DNA from: DATAPD01 sp036265385
Lineage (GTDB): Bacteria; Acidobacteriota; Terriglobia; Terriglobales; Acidobacteriaceae
DNA length: 64,000 bases
NCBI GenBank assembly: GCA_036265385.1
Contig: DATAPD010000025.1
Span: 124,001-188,000, forward strand
Reading direction: 5' to 3'
Positions within the stretch are counted from its first letter, which is position 1, and each line of letters begins with the position of its first letter. The notes under the pieces are model-generated. The model was not told where the DNA came from and searched no databases. It saw nothing but the letters and a program-made list of their open reading frames with translations. The translations under genes were made by a program, and so were the position numbers. This document shows, in pieces, positions 49,594 to 59,307 of the stretch.

Positions 49594-50733
49594 ATGGAGA
49601 TTCCACGTGCAGCCGTGATCGGGGCCGGATTCGTTGGACGGGCGCACATCGAATCGTTGCGGCGACAAGGAATCCCTGTGCTGGGGGTGTTGGGGAGTTC
49701 GCCGGATCGAGCGACTGAATCGGCGAAGAGTTTACGGTTGCAACGCGCATACCGTTCGTTAGAAGAATTGGTCGCGGATCGGGACGTGGATGTCGTTCAC
49801 GTATGCACGCCGAATTATCTGCACGCAAAAGAAACCTCCGCTCTTCTGAAAGCCGGCAAGCACGTGATGTGCGAGAAACCACTCGCTATGAATGCCCCTG
49901 AAAGTGCGGAGTTGGTTGAGCTAGCGCGTAAAGAGAAACGGGTTGGCGGAGTTACTTACAACCTTCGCTATTACCCACTGTGCCAGCAAGCCCGCTCGAT
50001 GATCTCGTCTGGCGCAATTGGAGAGCCGCGGCTGGTGCATGGGAGTTTCTTGCAAGACTGGCTGCTGTATCCGACGGACTGGAACTGGCGGCTGGAAACG
50101 AAATTAGGCGGTGATTTGCGGGCAGTCTCAGATATTGGCACGCACTGGATGGACCTAACATCGTGGATTGTTGGGCGAAGTATTACGGAAGTGTGTGCCG
50201 ACTTGGCGACAGTGATTCCGATTCGTAAGAAACCGCGCGGTCGAGTGGAGACATTTCGGTCGAGTGCGGCTGAAACAGATGACGTGAAGATTGCGACGGA
50301 TGATTATGCGTCCGTGCTGGTGCATCTTGATGGCGGGGCACGTGGCGTGTACACGCTGTCGCAGGTGAGTGCCGGGCGAAAAGCACGGTTATGGTATGAG
50401 ATTGACGGGTCAGAAGCGTCATTGGCATTTGATTCGGAGAATCCGAATACGCTTTGGATCGGCCGGAGGAAAGGACCGAACGAAGAGTTGATGAAGGATC
50501 CGTCGCTGATGAGTGCCGAGGCGCGCGGATATTCGGCTTATCCGGGGGGGCACATCGAGGGATATCCGGATACGTTCATGCAATTATTCAAGGACTTTTA
50601 CAGCTATATCGGAGCGGGCGATCTGTCTATGCCTCGAACCTTCCCTACTTTTGAAGATGGGCATCGGGAGATGATGCTTTGCGATGCGATCGCGCTCAGC
50701 GGGAAAGAGAGAAGGTGGGTAACAGTGGATTGA
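49594..50733 (+). CDS. Gfo/Idh/MocA-family oxidoreductase
   Basis: A 379-residue protein with an N-terminal Rossmann fold (AVIGAGFVGRAH), the catalytic EKP (CEKPLAMN, about 89-96), and the family helix DIGTHWMD (about 179-186) with its conserved His. It oxidises or reduces a sugar or inositol derivative with NAD(P). Its close spacing behind ilvE suggests co-transcription, though the two pathways differ. A strong bidirectional terminator follows. Confidence 0.9.
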   Translation: MEIPRAAVIGAGFVGRAHIESLRRQGIPVLGVLGSSPDRATESAKSLRLQRAYRSLEELVADRDVDVVHVCTPNYLHAKETSALLKAGKHVMCEKPLAMNAPESAELVELARKEKRVGGVTYNLRYYPLCQQARSMISSGAIGEPRLVHGSFLQDWLLYPTDWNWRLETKLGGDLRAVSDIGTHWMDLTSWIVGRSITEVCADLATVIPIRKKPRGRVETFRSSAAETDDVKIATDDYASVLVHLDGGARGVYTLSQVSAGRKARLWYEIDGSEASLAFDSENPNTLWIGRRKGPNEELMKDPSLMSAEARGYSAYPGGHIEGYPDTFMQLFKDFYSYIGAGDLSMPRTFPTFEDGHREMMLCDAIALSGKERRWVTVD

Positions 50734-50760
50734 TCGCATAACCAATTGGGCAGGAAACAA

Positions 50761-50790
50761 AAAACCGGCTCTCTCGCGAGAGCCGGTTTT
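50761..50790. terminator. Bidirectional Rho-independent terminator
   Basis: AAAACCGGCTCTC-TCGC-GAGAGCCGGTTTT: perfect 13-bp arms with A and T tracts, between the Gfo gene (+) and the receptor gene (-). Confidence 0.95.
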
Positions 50791-50810
50791 GCTATTGGAG
50801 GGAGGACGGA

Positions 50811-53800
50811 TCAGAAAGTGAACTTCAGACCCAATTGGAGGATGCGTGGGTTATGGGCAAGGTTCGAGCGCAGGAATCCATCGGTGCCAACCTGATTATT
50901 GCTGACGCCGAAATTGTTGGCTGCCGATCCCGAATCCCCAGCAACACCCACCCATTGGGTGTGATTGAAAATATTGAAGGCTTCCGCACGGAACTCGAGC
51001 GACATGCTCTCCTTGATTGCAAAGTGCTTCAGAAGAGACATATCGAAGTTCGTGCGATGCGGATTGGCGAGGATGTTGCGGCCGGAATTCCCAAACGTTA
51101 AGCCGCGTGGAGCAGCAAATGCATCAGGGTTGTAGAAGGCCTCGCTGAACGAGTCGACTACATCGCCAGGAATTCTTCCATGAGGCACATTTGCGTTCGG
51201 ATCACCAACGATGTCGGCCCGGGAAGCCGATCCAAGGCCGTTGGCGACGCCGGCGTTGTCGGTTGAGTAGGTGACGCTGAAGGGAGTTCCTGTGGCGAAT
51301 GTAGCGATACCGGAGTACTGCCAGCCACCCAAGATGGTCCTGGTGAGACCCTGCTCTTTGAAGAAAGGAAGATCCCAAACCCACGCGAAGCTGAAGTTGT
51401 GCCGTTGGTCGAAGTTGGAGCTTCCGCGGTTCGAGCGAGGATTGTACGAGTCTACGAAGCTGCCGTCGAAGCGATCCGAGGAATCGTCGATGCCATGACT
51501 ATAGGTATAGGCACCGTTAATGGTGAGACCTCCGATGCTACGCCGCAAGGACATCTGTAGAGCGTGGTAGACGGAGGACGATGCCCACTCGAGGTGGGTG
51601 ATATCACCGTAACCTAGGTAGGGACGGAAGGGGTCCGCATTGCCACCACAGGCTACGGATAGGTTGATCGCCGCCTGGCCCGTAACCGGAGTGCCGTTCA
51701 CAGCCAATGCTTCACAATCCGTGTTGAAGGTCGGCGATGTCGGGTCGGAATCCAGGAACTCACCAGGAGCATACGGGTTCTGAGAGAGTGGCAAAGGAAC
51801 CAATTGATTGAGGTTCGATTGCCGATTCAGGTGAGTGCCCTTGCTCCCAACATAGGAGATAGTTGCGATCGTGTTTCGTAGAACCTCCTGCTGAACATCC
51901 AAGTGCCACTGCTGGATGTAGGGCCATTGGGCTTTGGTGGGAATCGCGATGACGCTCAAGGGCAGCACGCCTTGAGTTTCACCACCAGAAATGTTGCCGT
52001 ATCCGAGGATGTTGTTTTTCTGCACGGTATTTGCCAGGGGCGGAGAGTTCTCAAGCGACTCGGTATTGCCTTCGTTGCCGTTCGCGTGCTCGTAGAAAAT
52101 TCCGTAACCACCGCGGATTGCCGTCTTGCCATTGCCGCGTGGATCCCAAGCAAAACCAACGCGAGGAGCGGGGTTGAACAGATGTCCCTTCATACAACTG
52201 ACCGGAACCCCAGGAGTAACGCCGCATTGCACCATTCCATTGGGCAGATTCGTGAGCGAGACTGGTTGAGTCGGATCAGTTCCGAGTCCGGTTACGGTGC
52301 CATCATCATTGATGATGGTCTGGCCCGGAATGTAGCGCGATGGATCGAAGTTGAACGCCTGTTTCTGTTTTTCGCGATATGTGCCAAACAAGCTGAGGCG
52401 CAAGCCGAGATTTAAGGTGAGGTGACTGGTGATGTGCCAATCGTCCTGGAAGTACGGTTCAACAATCTTGTACCGGTTGTAATACTTGAGGCGAACGTCC
52501 TGCTGGCCGAAGCTTGAAATTCTTCCGAGAAGCAAATCGGCGAATGGATTTCCGGTTGATACGCTCGTGTTCGATGAATCAAACGTCAGATATCCAGGAA
52601 TGGAACCTGCACCTAGCTCGCCTCCCAGTTCATTTTTCTGACCGAAGGCGGCGTAAGCACCGAACTGCAAGTTGTGTTTTCCGATGATCTTGCTGACGTT
52701 GTCGCGATAGGTGTAGGTCGGATTCGAGTTGTAGGGTCCGTTGGGGATGTATCCAGGATCCTGCCCGAAGCCGCCGTCGTATGCATCGCCGACGAGTTGA
52801 AAGCCCGGTACGATTCCGTCGCCATTCAATCCGAACAAGTCTGCGGTGACTCCAGCGGGACGTTGCCAATTGCCTGTCAGGCTGAGGTCAATGTGATCGG
52901 TCGTATAACTGGCGACAAATTCATTCAGCAAGGTCGGTGAAAAGGTGGAGTTCAAACGAGCGACCATACTGATGCCTGGACCCTTGAAGTCTGTTCCCAC
53001 CGTGGGGAATGACCCTTGGTTGGTCCAAAGTGGCGTAGTTTCGGTGGTCTGCCATGAATCGTGAATGTAGCGGAACGTGACACGGTTGTTGTCGTTGATG
53101 TTGTGATCAATGCGGAAGAGTTCTTCGCGCCAGTTGGTGGGTTGAGTCACCGAGGTCACAAACCGAGAAGTGAGCCCGCTTCCAGAATTTGGCAGCGGAA
53201 TAAGACTTAGCAGGGCTTGAACGTTAGGATCGGTAGGGTCGAAGCCAGCAGCTATCAAGTTTGGGCCAACGCTAGGACAGAATCCGTCTGGTGAATCGCA
53301 CTGATCTGTGAAATCTCCATTGCGTTCTTCTACTGAAGGAACCGCCACGTTGAAAGGATTCGGAACGCGGTCGCGGCGCCATTCCTGTGACCAGAAGAAA
53401 TACGTGTGATTTTTCCAGATCGGTCCGCCGATGGTGTAACCGAAATCGTTCTTCTTGTAGGGCGGAACGCTTGGGTCGAAGAAATTTCGCGCATTGAACG
53501 CGTCATTACGAACAAATTCGTAAACGTTCCCGTGAAAACTGTTTGTGCCTGATTTGGTCTCTACCTCGACCGTTCCAGAACCGTTGCGCCCATACTGGGC
53601 ACCGTAGTTCGAGGTCAAAACTTTGAATTCCGCGATGGCCTCCAGGCTGGGATAAACATTGAGCGTGGAGTTGCTGCCATTGTCCATGTTGTCGCCACCA
53701 TCGAGCTCCCAGTTGTTGTACTCGACGCGGCCACCATTGATGCTGTAACTGACGTTGCCGCCAATTCCAACCTGCCCCTCGTCCTGGCCCGTTTGATTAC

Positions 53801-54290
53801 TTACACCGGGGACGAGTGTGACAAGCTGAGTGAAGTTGCGGCCATTCAACTGGAGCTGAGTGACTTCTTTGCCAGTGACCACACCAGCAAGATCCGAAGA
53901 TTGAGTTTCGACCTGCGCGACGTCTTTTCCTTCGACGGTTACCTCTGTGCTCGCAGAGCCAACTTGCAGAGCAACATCGACGCGCGCTTTTTGCGCGACG
54001 CGAAGTACGACGCCCTTGGCCTCGAATTTCTTGAAGCCTTGCGCCGTCACGCTGACGTTGTAAGAACCGGAAGGAATGGCTGGCACCGAATATTCGCCTT
54101 CCGAGTTGCTGGATGTTGTTCGGTTGATGCCACGCTCGGGGCTGCTCACGACCACCTGCGCGTTAGCGACAATCGCGCCGCTTGGGTCAGTGACTGTGCC
54201 GGTAATGGAACCTGTATCTTGAGCGAACGCTGCAATTGAAATCAGCAACACAAGAACGAGAGTGTGGAAACAGAAGAGACGGCAGTTCAT
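50811..54290 (-). CDS. TonB-dependent receptor, Oar-like (2)
   Basis: A 1159-residue outer-membrane protein: signal peptide (to about AFAQDT), a carboxypeptidase-regulatory-like domain (about 25-110, with SITGTVTDPSGAIVANA), a plug and a barrel ending QLGLKFTF. A LacI gene on the same strand ends 211 bp upstream and a candidate operator lies between, so the receptor is probably regulated by it. LacI partners usually sense sugars, so a carbohydrate is the likely substrate of this receptor. Confidence 0.92.
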   Translation of the reverse strand: MNCRLFCFHTLVLVLLISIAAFAQDTGSITGTVTDPSGAIVANAQVVVSSPERGINRTTSSNSEGEYSVPAIPSGSYNVSVTAQGFKKFEAKGVVLRVAQKARVDVALQVGSASTEVTVEGKDVAQVETQSSDLAGVVTGKEVTQLQLNGRNFTQLVTLVPGVSNQTGQDEGQVGIGGNVSYSINGGRVEYNNWELDGGDNMDNGSNSTLNVYPSLEAIAEFKVLTSNYGAQYGRNGSGTVEVETKSGTNSFHGNVYEFVRNDAFNARNFFDPSVPPYKKNDFGYTIGGPIWKNHTYFFWSQEWRRDRVPNPFNVAVPSVEERNGDFTDQCDSPDGFCPSVGPNLIAAGFDPTDPNVQALLSLIPLPNSGSGLTSRFVTSVTQPTNWREELFRIDHNINDNNRVTFRYIHDSWQTTETTPLWTNQGSFPTVGTDFKGPGISMVARLNSTFSPTLLNEFVASYTTDHIDLSLTGNWQRPAGVTADLFGLNGDGIVPGFQLVGDAYDGGFGQDPGYIPNGPYNSNPTYTYRDNVSKIIGKHNLQFGAYAAFGQKNELGGELGAGSIPGYLTFDSSNTSVSTGNPFADLLLGRISSFGQQDVRLKYYNRYKIVEPYFQDDWHITSHLTLNLGLRLSLFGTYREKQKQAFNFDPSRYIPGQTIINDDGTVTGLGTDPTQPVSLTNLPNGMVQCGVTPGVPVSCMKGHLFNPAPRVGFAWDPRGNGKTAIRGGYGIFYEHANGNEGNTESLENSPPLANTVQKNNILGYGNISGGETQGVLPLSVIAIPTKAQWPYIQQWHLDVQQEVLRNTIATISYVGSKGTHLNRQSNLNQLVPLPLSQNPYAPGEFLDSDPTSPTFNTDCEALAVNGTPVTGQAAINLSVACGGNADPFRPYLGYGDITHLEWASSSVYHALQMSLRRSIGGLTINGAYTYSHGIDDSSDRFDGSFVDSYNPRSNRGSSNFDQRHNFSFAWVWDLPFFKEQGLTRTILGGWQYSGIATFATGTPFSVTYSTDNAGVANGLGSASRADIVGDPNANVPHGRIPGDVVDSFSEAFYNPDAFAAPRGLTFGNSGRNILANPHRTNFDMSLLKHFAIKESMSLEFRAEAFNIFNHTQWVGVAGDSGSAANNFGVSNNQVGTDGFLRSNLAHNPRILQLGLKFTF

Positions 54291-54421
54291 GGCTTATATC
54301 GCTCCTTGAGAAGCTGCATGCGTCCCGGAGCGAGACACAGGCAGGTGTTGTCCGGTTCCCACGATGCGTTCGGCACCCCACTGCCAGCTGCGCATCCGAT
54401 TTAGCGTTTTTGCGATAAAAC

Positions 54422-54435
54422 CGTTTATTAAAACG
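54422..54435. promoter_or_regulatory. Candidate LacI-family operator
   Basis: CGTTT-ATTA-AAACG, an inverted repeat in the gap between lacI-like 54502-55578 and the receptor gene. Further CGTTTT and AAAACCG halves lie at 54404 and 54417. Placement between receptor start and regulator fits autoregulation or receptor control. Confidence 0.45.
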
Positions 54436-54501
54436 TATGAATAGTGATTTACAGCCTTTCCAGTGTCAAGCAAAAAACGACGCGCGTAGCCGATCAAACA
54501 C

Positions 54502-55578
54502 TCAGGAAGGGGCGCTGCTCGTCGATTCACGAACGACCAGTTCCGGCGCCAGCTTACGATGAATCGCCTTCACTTCCCTCTTTTCCTGTACCGAATTCAT
54601 GCCGTCAACCACGATGCTGACAGCAAGCTGTCCCATGGATTCCATTGGCTGACGGATAGTGGTAAGGGCTGGCGTGTAGACGGCGGAGGGGGCGACATCA
54701 TCGAAGCCGATCACGGAACACTGCTCGGGGACACGAATCCCAGCTTTATTGAGGGCACGTATTGAGCCAAACGCAGTCATGTCGTCAAATGCTGCAATTG
54801 CAGTAAATGGACGTTTTCGGCGGATCAATTCCTCCGTTAATTTGTAGCCTTCTTCAAATCCTGAAAGTGGAAATCTGGATTCCGGAAGGTCGAGTGTGAG
54901 GCGAGGATCAAGCTCGAGTTGATGTTCAGTGGCGAAGTTTCGGATGCCCTTCCATCGAGGAGCACTATCGGTCAGTGTCTTGGGTCCGCGAATGAAGGCA
55001 ATCTTTCGATGGCCCAAGGAATAGAGATGTTCGACTGCTGCGTGAGCTCCGACTTCATTGTCGACAATCACTGAACTGATGCTGTCGGTTTTCAGCTCGC
55101 AACCGATCATGGCGGTTGGGATACTGCGACGCTCAAGGTCCGCGAGGAGATCGATATCCACGAACAACCAGTTGGCCAAAACGATCAAACTCTCAACGCG
55201 GCGATCCAGAAGCATTTCAAGGTAACGTTCGAAGCGGCCACGATCATTGTGAACGTCGGTCAGGATGGGGAGATAGGACCCCTGGTAGAGAGAATTCTCG
55301 ATGCCGCGGAGGACCAAAGTGCAGTATGGGTCAGTCATGTCAAAGACCATCACGCCGACCGTGTGACTGCGCTTACTGCGCAGAGAGCGAGCAAACAGGT
55401 TAGGACGATAGCCAAGCTTTTTGGCCGCGATTTCGATTCGCTTCTTGGTGGAAGGAGGAATGTAGCGGGAGAGCGGAGCGTTGTTCAGGACGATGGAAAC
55501 CGTGGTTGATGAAAAACCACTCGCTTTGGCAACGTCCCGGATTGTGGCGTTAGTCCCGTTTCCTTTCGATCGCTTCAC
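54502..55578 (-). CDS. LacI-family transcriptional regulator (receptor-linked)
   Basis: A 358-residue repressor: HTH TIRDVAKASGFSSTTVSIVLN (about 12-32), hinge helix KKLGYRPNLFARSL, and a periplasmic-binding-protein-like effector domain with VIGFDDVAPS (about 293-302). It binds DNA as a dimer and responds to a small molecule, often a sugar. It is transcribed towards the TonB receptor and shares the intergenic operator candidate. LacI-receptor pairs are usual in bacteria that take up glycans. Confidence 0.92.
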   Translation of the reverse strand: MKRSKGNGTNATIRDVAKASGFSSTTVSIVLNNAPLSRYIPPSTKKRIEIAAKKLGYRPNLFARSLRSKRSHTVGVMVFDMTDPYCTLVLRGIENSLYQGSYLPILTDVHNDRGRFERYLEMLLDRRVESLIVLANWLFVDIDLLADLERRSIPTAMIGCELKTDSISSVIVDNEVGAHAAVEHLYSLGHRKIAFIRGPKTLTDSAPRWKGIRNFATEHQLELDPRLTLDLPESRFPLSGFEEGYKLTEELIRRKRPFTAIAAFDDMTAFGSIRALNKAGIRVPEQCSVIGFDDVAPSAVYTPALTTIRQPMESMGQLAVSIVVDGMNSVQEKREVKAIHRKLAPELVVRESTSSAPS

Positions 55579-55689
55579 TGGTTTAATTCACCGGGCGTTC
55601 AATCGCATTACATTCTGTTAAGCACATCCTTCAGCAGCATGGCTTGAAGTTGCGCGTTTGTTGGCGGACACTACAGGAGAGTGGATCGG

Positions 55690-56892
55690 GTGTCAAGGAT
55701 CGCAGCTGTTCTACTGATCGTGGCTGGCATCGGTTTGTCTGCCTGTTTTGAAGTTTGCGCACAGTCTCCGCAAAGAAATCAATCAAGCCAAGGTGCAGAT
55801 CCTAAAGCCTTGTTCGAATCCGGCGAGCAGGCGCTTCGAGCGGGAGAACTGGATCGGGCGGAACAGGCTTTCCTGAAAGTTCTGGAGGTGCAACCGAATG
55901 TTGCGGGAGCTTATTCGAACCTGGGTGTCATTTACATGCGACGGAAGCAGTGGTCGCACGCCCTAACCATGCTCAAAAAAGCAGAGCGACTGGCGCCGAA
56001 CGTTCCCGGAATACAGTTGAACATTGGCTTAGCTTATTACCGACAGAATGAGTTTCGAGAAGCCATCCCTGCATTCGAGTCCGTGGTGAAAAAGATGCCG
56101 GATCAGTTGCAGCCACGATATCTGCTTGGGTTGTCTTATTTTCTCGTCAGTGACTGGAAGAACGCTGCGACGACGCTGGAGCCTATTTGGCCTCAGCAGA
56201 AAGAGAATCCGAGTTTCCTTTACGTATTGGGAATTGCGGCCGGTAATGCGGGTGACAAGAAACTTGAGGAGCAAGCATTAGGACGACTGATCGAAGTGGG
56301 ACAGGACAAGCCTGAATTCCATCTCTTCATGGGAAAAGCTCACCTGAATCGCCAGGAGTACGAGGAAGGAATCAAGGAGTTGAATGTTGCGGCGACTTCG
56401 AACCCGAAATTGCCGTTTGTGCATTTCAATCTTGGGCTGGCTTATTTCGGAAAGCAGCAATATCAACAGGCGCAGGAAGAGTTTCTGAAAGATCTTGCCG
56501 TCGATCCGGACGTCGCAGCCACCTATGAACAGCTTGGGAATGTTGCACTCTTGCGGGACGAGATCGCAAAGGCGGAGAGTTCTTACCGGAAGGCATTGAA
56601 ACTCGATCGCACATTGACTAGCTCACATTTTGCTCTCGCAAAAATTTACGACAAGCAGCATCGATACAAAGAAGCGCTGGCCGAGCTAGACGAGGCGGTC
56701 AAACTTGCGCCACAAAATTCCAGCGTTCGATACCTCCGGGGACAAATCCTGGTCCGGAATGGGCAGAAGCAAGCGGGACAAGCTGAACTAGCACAGGCAG
56801 CGCGAATGCTGAATGAGCAACGCGCGAAGCGTGGGCAAGAACTGGATTCAGGATCTCTGCCACATCCCGAACTAACCTCTACGCCGGATTGA
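55690..56892 (+). CDS. TPR-repeat lipoprotein
   Basis: GTG 55690 is eight bases after AGGAGAG and preferred to a GTG three codons earlier that touches it. The 400-residue product has a lipoprotein-type signal (AVLLIVAGIGLSAC, lipobox LSAC) and about ten TPR units (ALRAGELDRAEQAFLKVL, AYSNLGVIYMRRKQW and so on). It should sit at the membrane and bind a partner. The AsmA gene follows on the same strand after 99 bp. Confidence 0.85.
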   Translation: MSRIAAVLLIVAGIGLSACFEVCAQSPQRNQSSQGADPKALFESGEQALRAGELDRAEQAFLKVLEVQPNVAGAYSNLGVIYMRRKQWSHALTMLKKAERLAPNVPGIQLNIGLAYYRQNEFREAIPAFESVVKKMPDQLQPRYLLGLSYFLVSDWKNAATTLEPIWPQQKENPSFLYVLGIAAGNAGDKKLEEQALGRLIEVGQDKPEFHLFMGKAHLNRQEYEEGIKELNVAATSNPKLPFVHFNLGLAYFGKQQYQQAQEEFLKDLAVDPDVAATYEQLGNVALLRDEIAKAESSYRKALKLDRTLTSSHFALAKIYDKQHRYKEALAELDEAVKLAPQNSSVRYLRGQILVRNGQKQAGQAELAQAARMLNEQRAKRGQELDSGSLPHPELTSTPD

Positions 56893-56991
56893 GCAAATCA
56901 CTACATCCGCAACTTTGGTAAACTTTCGGCGTTCGTTCCACGGCTTCTCTCGGCGCACGTTTTCATCCAGCCTCGCGTAAAGGAGTTGATT

Positions 56992-58626
56992 GTGAAAATC
57001 CTGAAAATAGTGGGCATCATTGTCGCGGTGTTGATCGTTATCGCCATTGCGGTTCCATTTTTTATCGATGCCAACAGCTTTCGACCAAAGCTGGAGTCTG
57101 AGCTCACGTCGGCATTGGGCCGCCAGGTGAAAGTTGGCAACCTGAGCCTTTCCTTATTCTCCGGGAGCGTGCAGGCGCAGGAGATTTCGATTGCAGATGA
57201 TCCAAAGTTCAGCAATAACCCTTTCATCAAAGCGAAGTCGCTTAGCGTGGGCGTTGAGATGATGCCATTGATCTTTTCGAAGACGCTGAATGTAACAGGC
57301 ATCACTCTCACGAACCCCGCGATCACACTTCTCCGCACTTCGAATGGAGTCTGGAATTATTCTTCGATCGGAAGTGGGGCATCGCAGAAATCCTCCGACA
57401 CGAAATCGAGCGCCGGCAGTCCGCAGCTGACGGTCAAGAAATTGAACATCAAGGATGGAACGATTTACTTCGGGAGTGTTCCGTCCAAAGGTAAGCCGCA
57501 CGTTTATGACAAGGTAAATGCGGAGGTCACGAACTTTTCTTTTACCTCCAAGTTTCCGGTAACGGCGAGCCTTGGTCTGCCGGGCGGAGGGACGGCCAAG
57601 ATGGATGGGACCGTCGGACCGATTAACTCCGCAGATGCAGCCGCTACCCCTCTCGAGGCGAAGATCGAAATCCGAAAACTCGACCTTTCGCAATCAGCCT
57701 TCGTGGACCCAAATTCAGGAATAGCGGGCTTGGCAGATTTCGATGGGAAGCTAACGTCGGACGGAAAGGTCGCAAGAACAAGTGGCACGTTAAAAGCTGA
57801 CAAGCTGAAGCTGAGTCCAAAAGGTTCGCCAGCGGGACGGCAAGTGCAGGTCGTGTATTCGCTCGACCACGATCTTCAAAAAGAATCTGGGACACTTAGC
57901 AAGGGCGATGTTTCCATGGGGAAAGCACTTGCGCAATTAACTGGCACCTATCAGATGAGCGGAGACACGACGAATCTAAACATGAAACTGACAGGACAGA
58001 ACATGCCAGTCGATGACCTGGAAGCAATGTTGCCAGCAATGGGAGTGGTGTTGCCCTCAGGTTCGCAGCTTAAGGGAGGAGCTTTGTCGACGAACCTCAA
58101 CATGGTTGGACCGGCGGACAAGCTGGTCACGACTGGCTCAGTCCGTCTTTCAGATTCGAAGCTATCCGGGTTTGATCTGGGATCCAAGCTATCGGCGATT
58201 TCTGCCCTTTCGGGAAAGCAGACCGGCTCCGATACTTCGATTCAGAATTTAAGTTCGAATCTTAGGTCGGGGCCCGATGGTTCCCGATTCGACAGCATGA
58301 ATCTGGCAATCCCAGCCTTGGGAACCGTGACAGGCGCCGGCACAATTTCTCCAGCAGGCGCTTTAGCTTTCAAAATGGTGGCGAGCCTTTCCGGGGGTGC
58401 AATTTCTGGAGTTACGCAATTAGCAGGCTTGGGCGGAGGCGGAAAAGGGGCAAGTGTGCCGTTCACGATCAGTGGCACCACTTCAAATCCTACGTTTACA
58501 CCTGACGTGGGAGGGATTCTGTCGAACCAGCTCGGAGGCCAGTTGAAGAATGCTATTCCGAGTGGCCAATCGGGCTCGCCATTGGAAGGACTGGGTGGGC
58601 TTTTCGGCAAGAAAAAGAAGCGCTAA
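56992..58626 (+). CDS. AsmA-family membrane-anchored protein
   Basis: GTG 56992 (AGGAG then six bases) chosen over a TTG at 56986 that overlaps the ribosome site. A 544-residue protein with an N-terminal transmembrane helix (IVGIIVAVLIVIAIAVPFF) and a long beta-rich, repeat-type periplasmic region with SFRPKLESELTSALGRQV and DDLEAMLP, the AsmA features. Family members span the periplasm and are linked to lipid transport to the outer membrane. Confidence 0.82.
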   Translation: MKILKIVGIIVAVLIVIAIAVPFFIDANSFRPKLESELTSALGRQVKVGNLSLSLFSGSVQAQEISIADDPKFSNNPFIKAKSLSVGVEMMPLIFSKTLNVTGITLTNPAITLLRTSNGVWNYSSIGSGASQKSSDTKSSAGSPQLTVKKLNIKDGTIYFGSVPSKGKPHVYDKVNAEVTNFSFTSKFPVTASLGLPGGGTAKMDGTVGPINSADAAATPLEAKIEIRKLDLSQSAFVDPNSGIAGLADFDGKLTSDGKVARTSGTLKADKLKLSPKGSPAGRQVQVVYSLDHDLQKESGTLSKGDVSMGKALAQLTGTYQMSGDTTNLNMKLTGQNMPVDDLEAMLPAMGVVLPSGSQLKGGALSTNLNMVGPADKLVTTGSVRLSDSKLSGFDLGSKLSAISALSGKQTGSDTSIQNLSSNLRSGPDGSRFDSMNLAIPALGTVTGAGTISPAGALAFKMVASLSGGAISGVTQLAGLGGGGKGASVPFTISGTTSNPTFTPDVGGILSNQLGGQLKNAIPSGQSGSPLEGLGGLFGKKKKR

Positions 58627-58718
58627 ATAGTAGTGAACTGCAGGCCGTCAGTGCTTGCAAACTCACGTTTTCGTGATTTACTATTGATTAAATTTATTTT
58701 ACTAAGCGAGGATGTGCG

Positions 58719-59306
58719 GTGATTACAAAAACGATCGACGATGGGTTGAAGCCGTATTCGATCGGCGAAAAATTGCGTTCGTTGCGGCTGCGCAAGAGTA
58801 TGGGCCTGGTCGAACTCGGCCGACATACCGGATTGTCTGCGGCGCTCCTTTCAAAATTAGAGCGCGGAAAACTCTACCCCACTCTGCCAACCTTGCTCCG
58901 TATTGCACTCGTATTCAGCGTTGGTCTCGACTATTTCTTCACGGACGAACGCAAACGACGTGTCGTAGCGGTGGCACGCAAAGCGGACCGAGTGAGATTC
59001 CCCGATCGACCAGGGACGCCGGACGTGTCCTATTTCTTTGAATGCCTTGACTATCCTGCAACAGAACGGAAGCTGAGCGCTTTCGCGGCGGATTTCCAAG
59101 AACTTGCTCCCGATAAGAATAAGCCTCATCAGCATGCCGGCGTCGAGTTTCTCTATGTGAACACGGGTGAGCTTGTTTTGAAGATTGGCAGCGAAGAGCA
59201 TCCGCTAGCCGAAGGTGATTCCATCTACTTCGATTCGGCGGTGCAGCACAGTTACCGAAAAGTCGGGAAAAAGCCCTGCCAGGCTCTTATCGTTACGGTG
59301 CCCTAG
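58719..59306 (+). CDS. XRE-cupin transcriptional regulator
   Basis: A 195-residue protein from GTG 58719 (GAGG seven bases upstream) with an N-terminal HTH_3 domain (about 13-70: LRSLRLRKSMGLVELG, LSKLERGKLYPTLPT) and a C-terminal cupin (about 125-190: HQHAGVEFLYVNTGELVL). It is a metabolite-sensing repressor type, often controlling amino-acid or polyamine catabolism. It converges on the M28 peptidase gene with one base between the stops. Confidence 0.88.
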   Translation: MITKTIDDGLKPYSIGEKLRSLRLRKSMGLVELGRHTGLSAALLSKLERGKLYPTLPTLLRIALVFSVGLDYFFTDERKRRVVAVARKADRVRFPDRPGTPDVSYFFECLDYPATERKLSAFAADFQELAPDKNKPHQHAGVEFLYVNTGELVLKIGSEEHPLAEGDSIYFDSAVQHSYRKVGKKPCQALIVTVP

Positions 59307-59307
59307 C

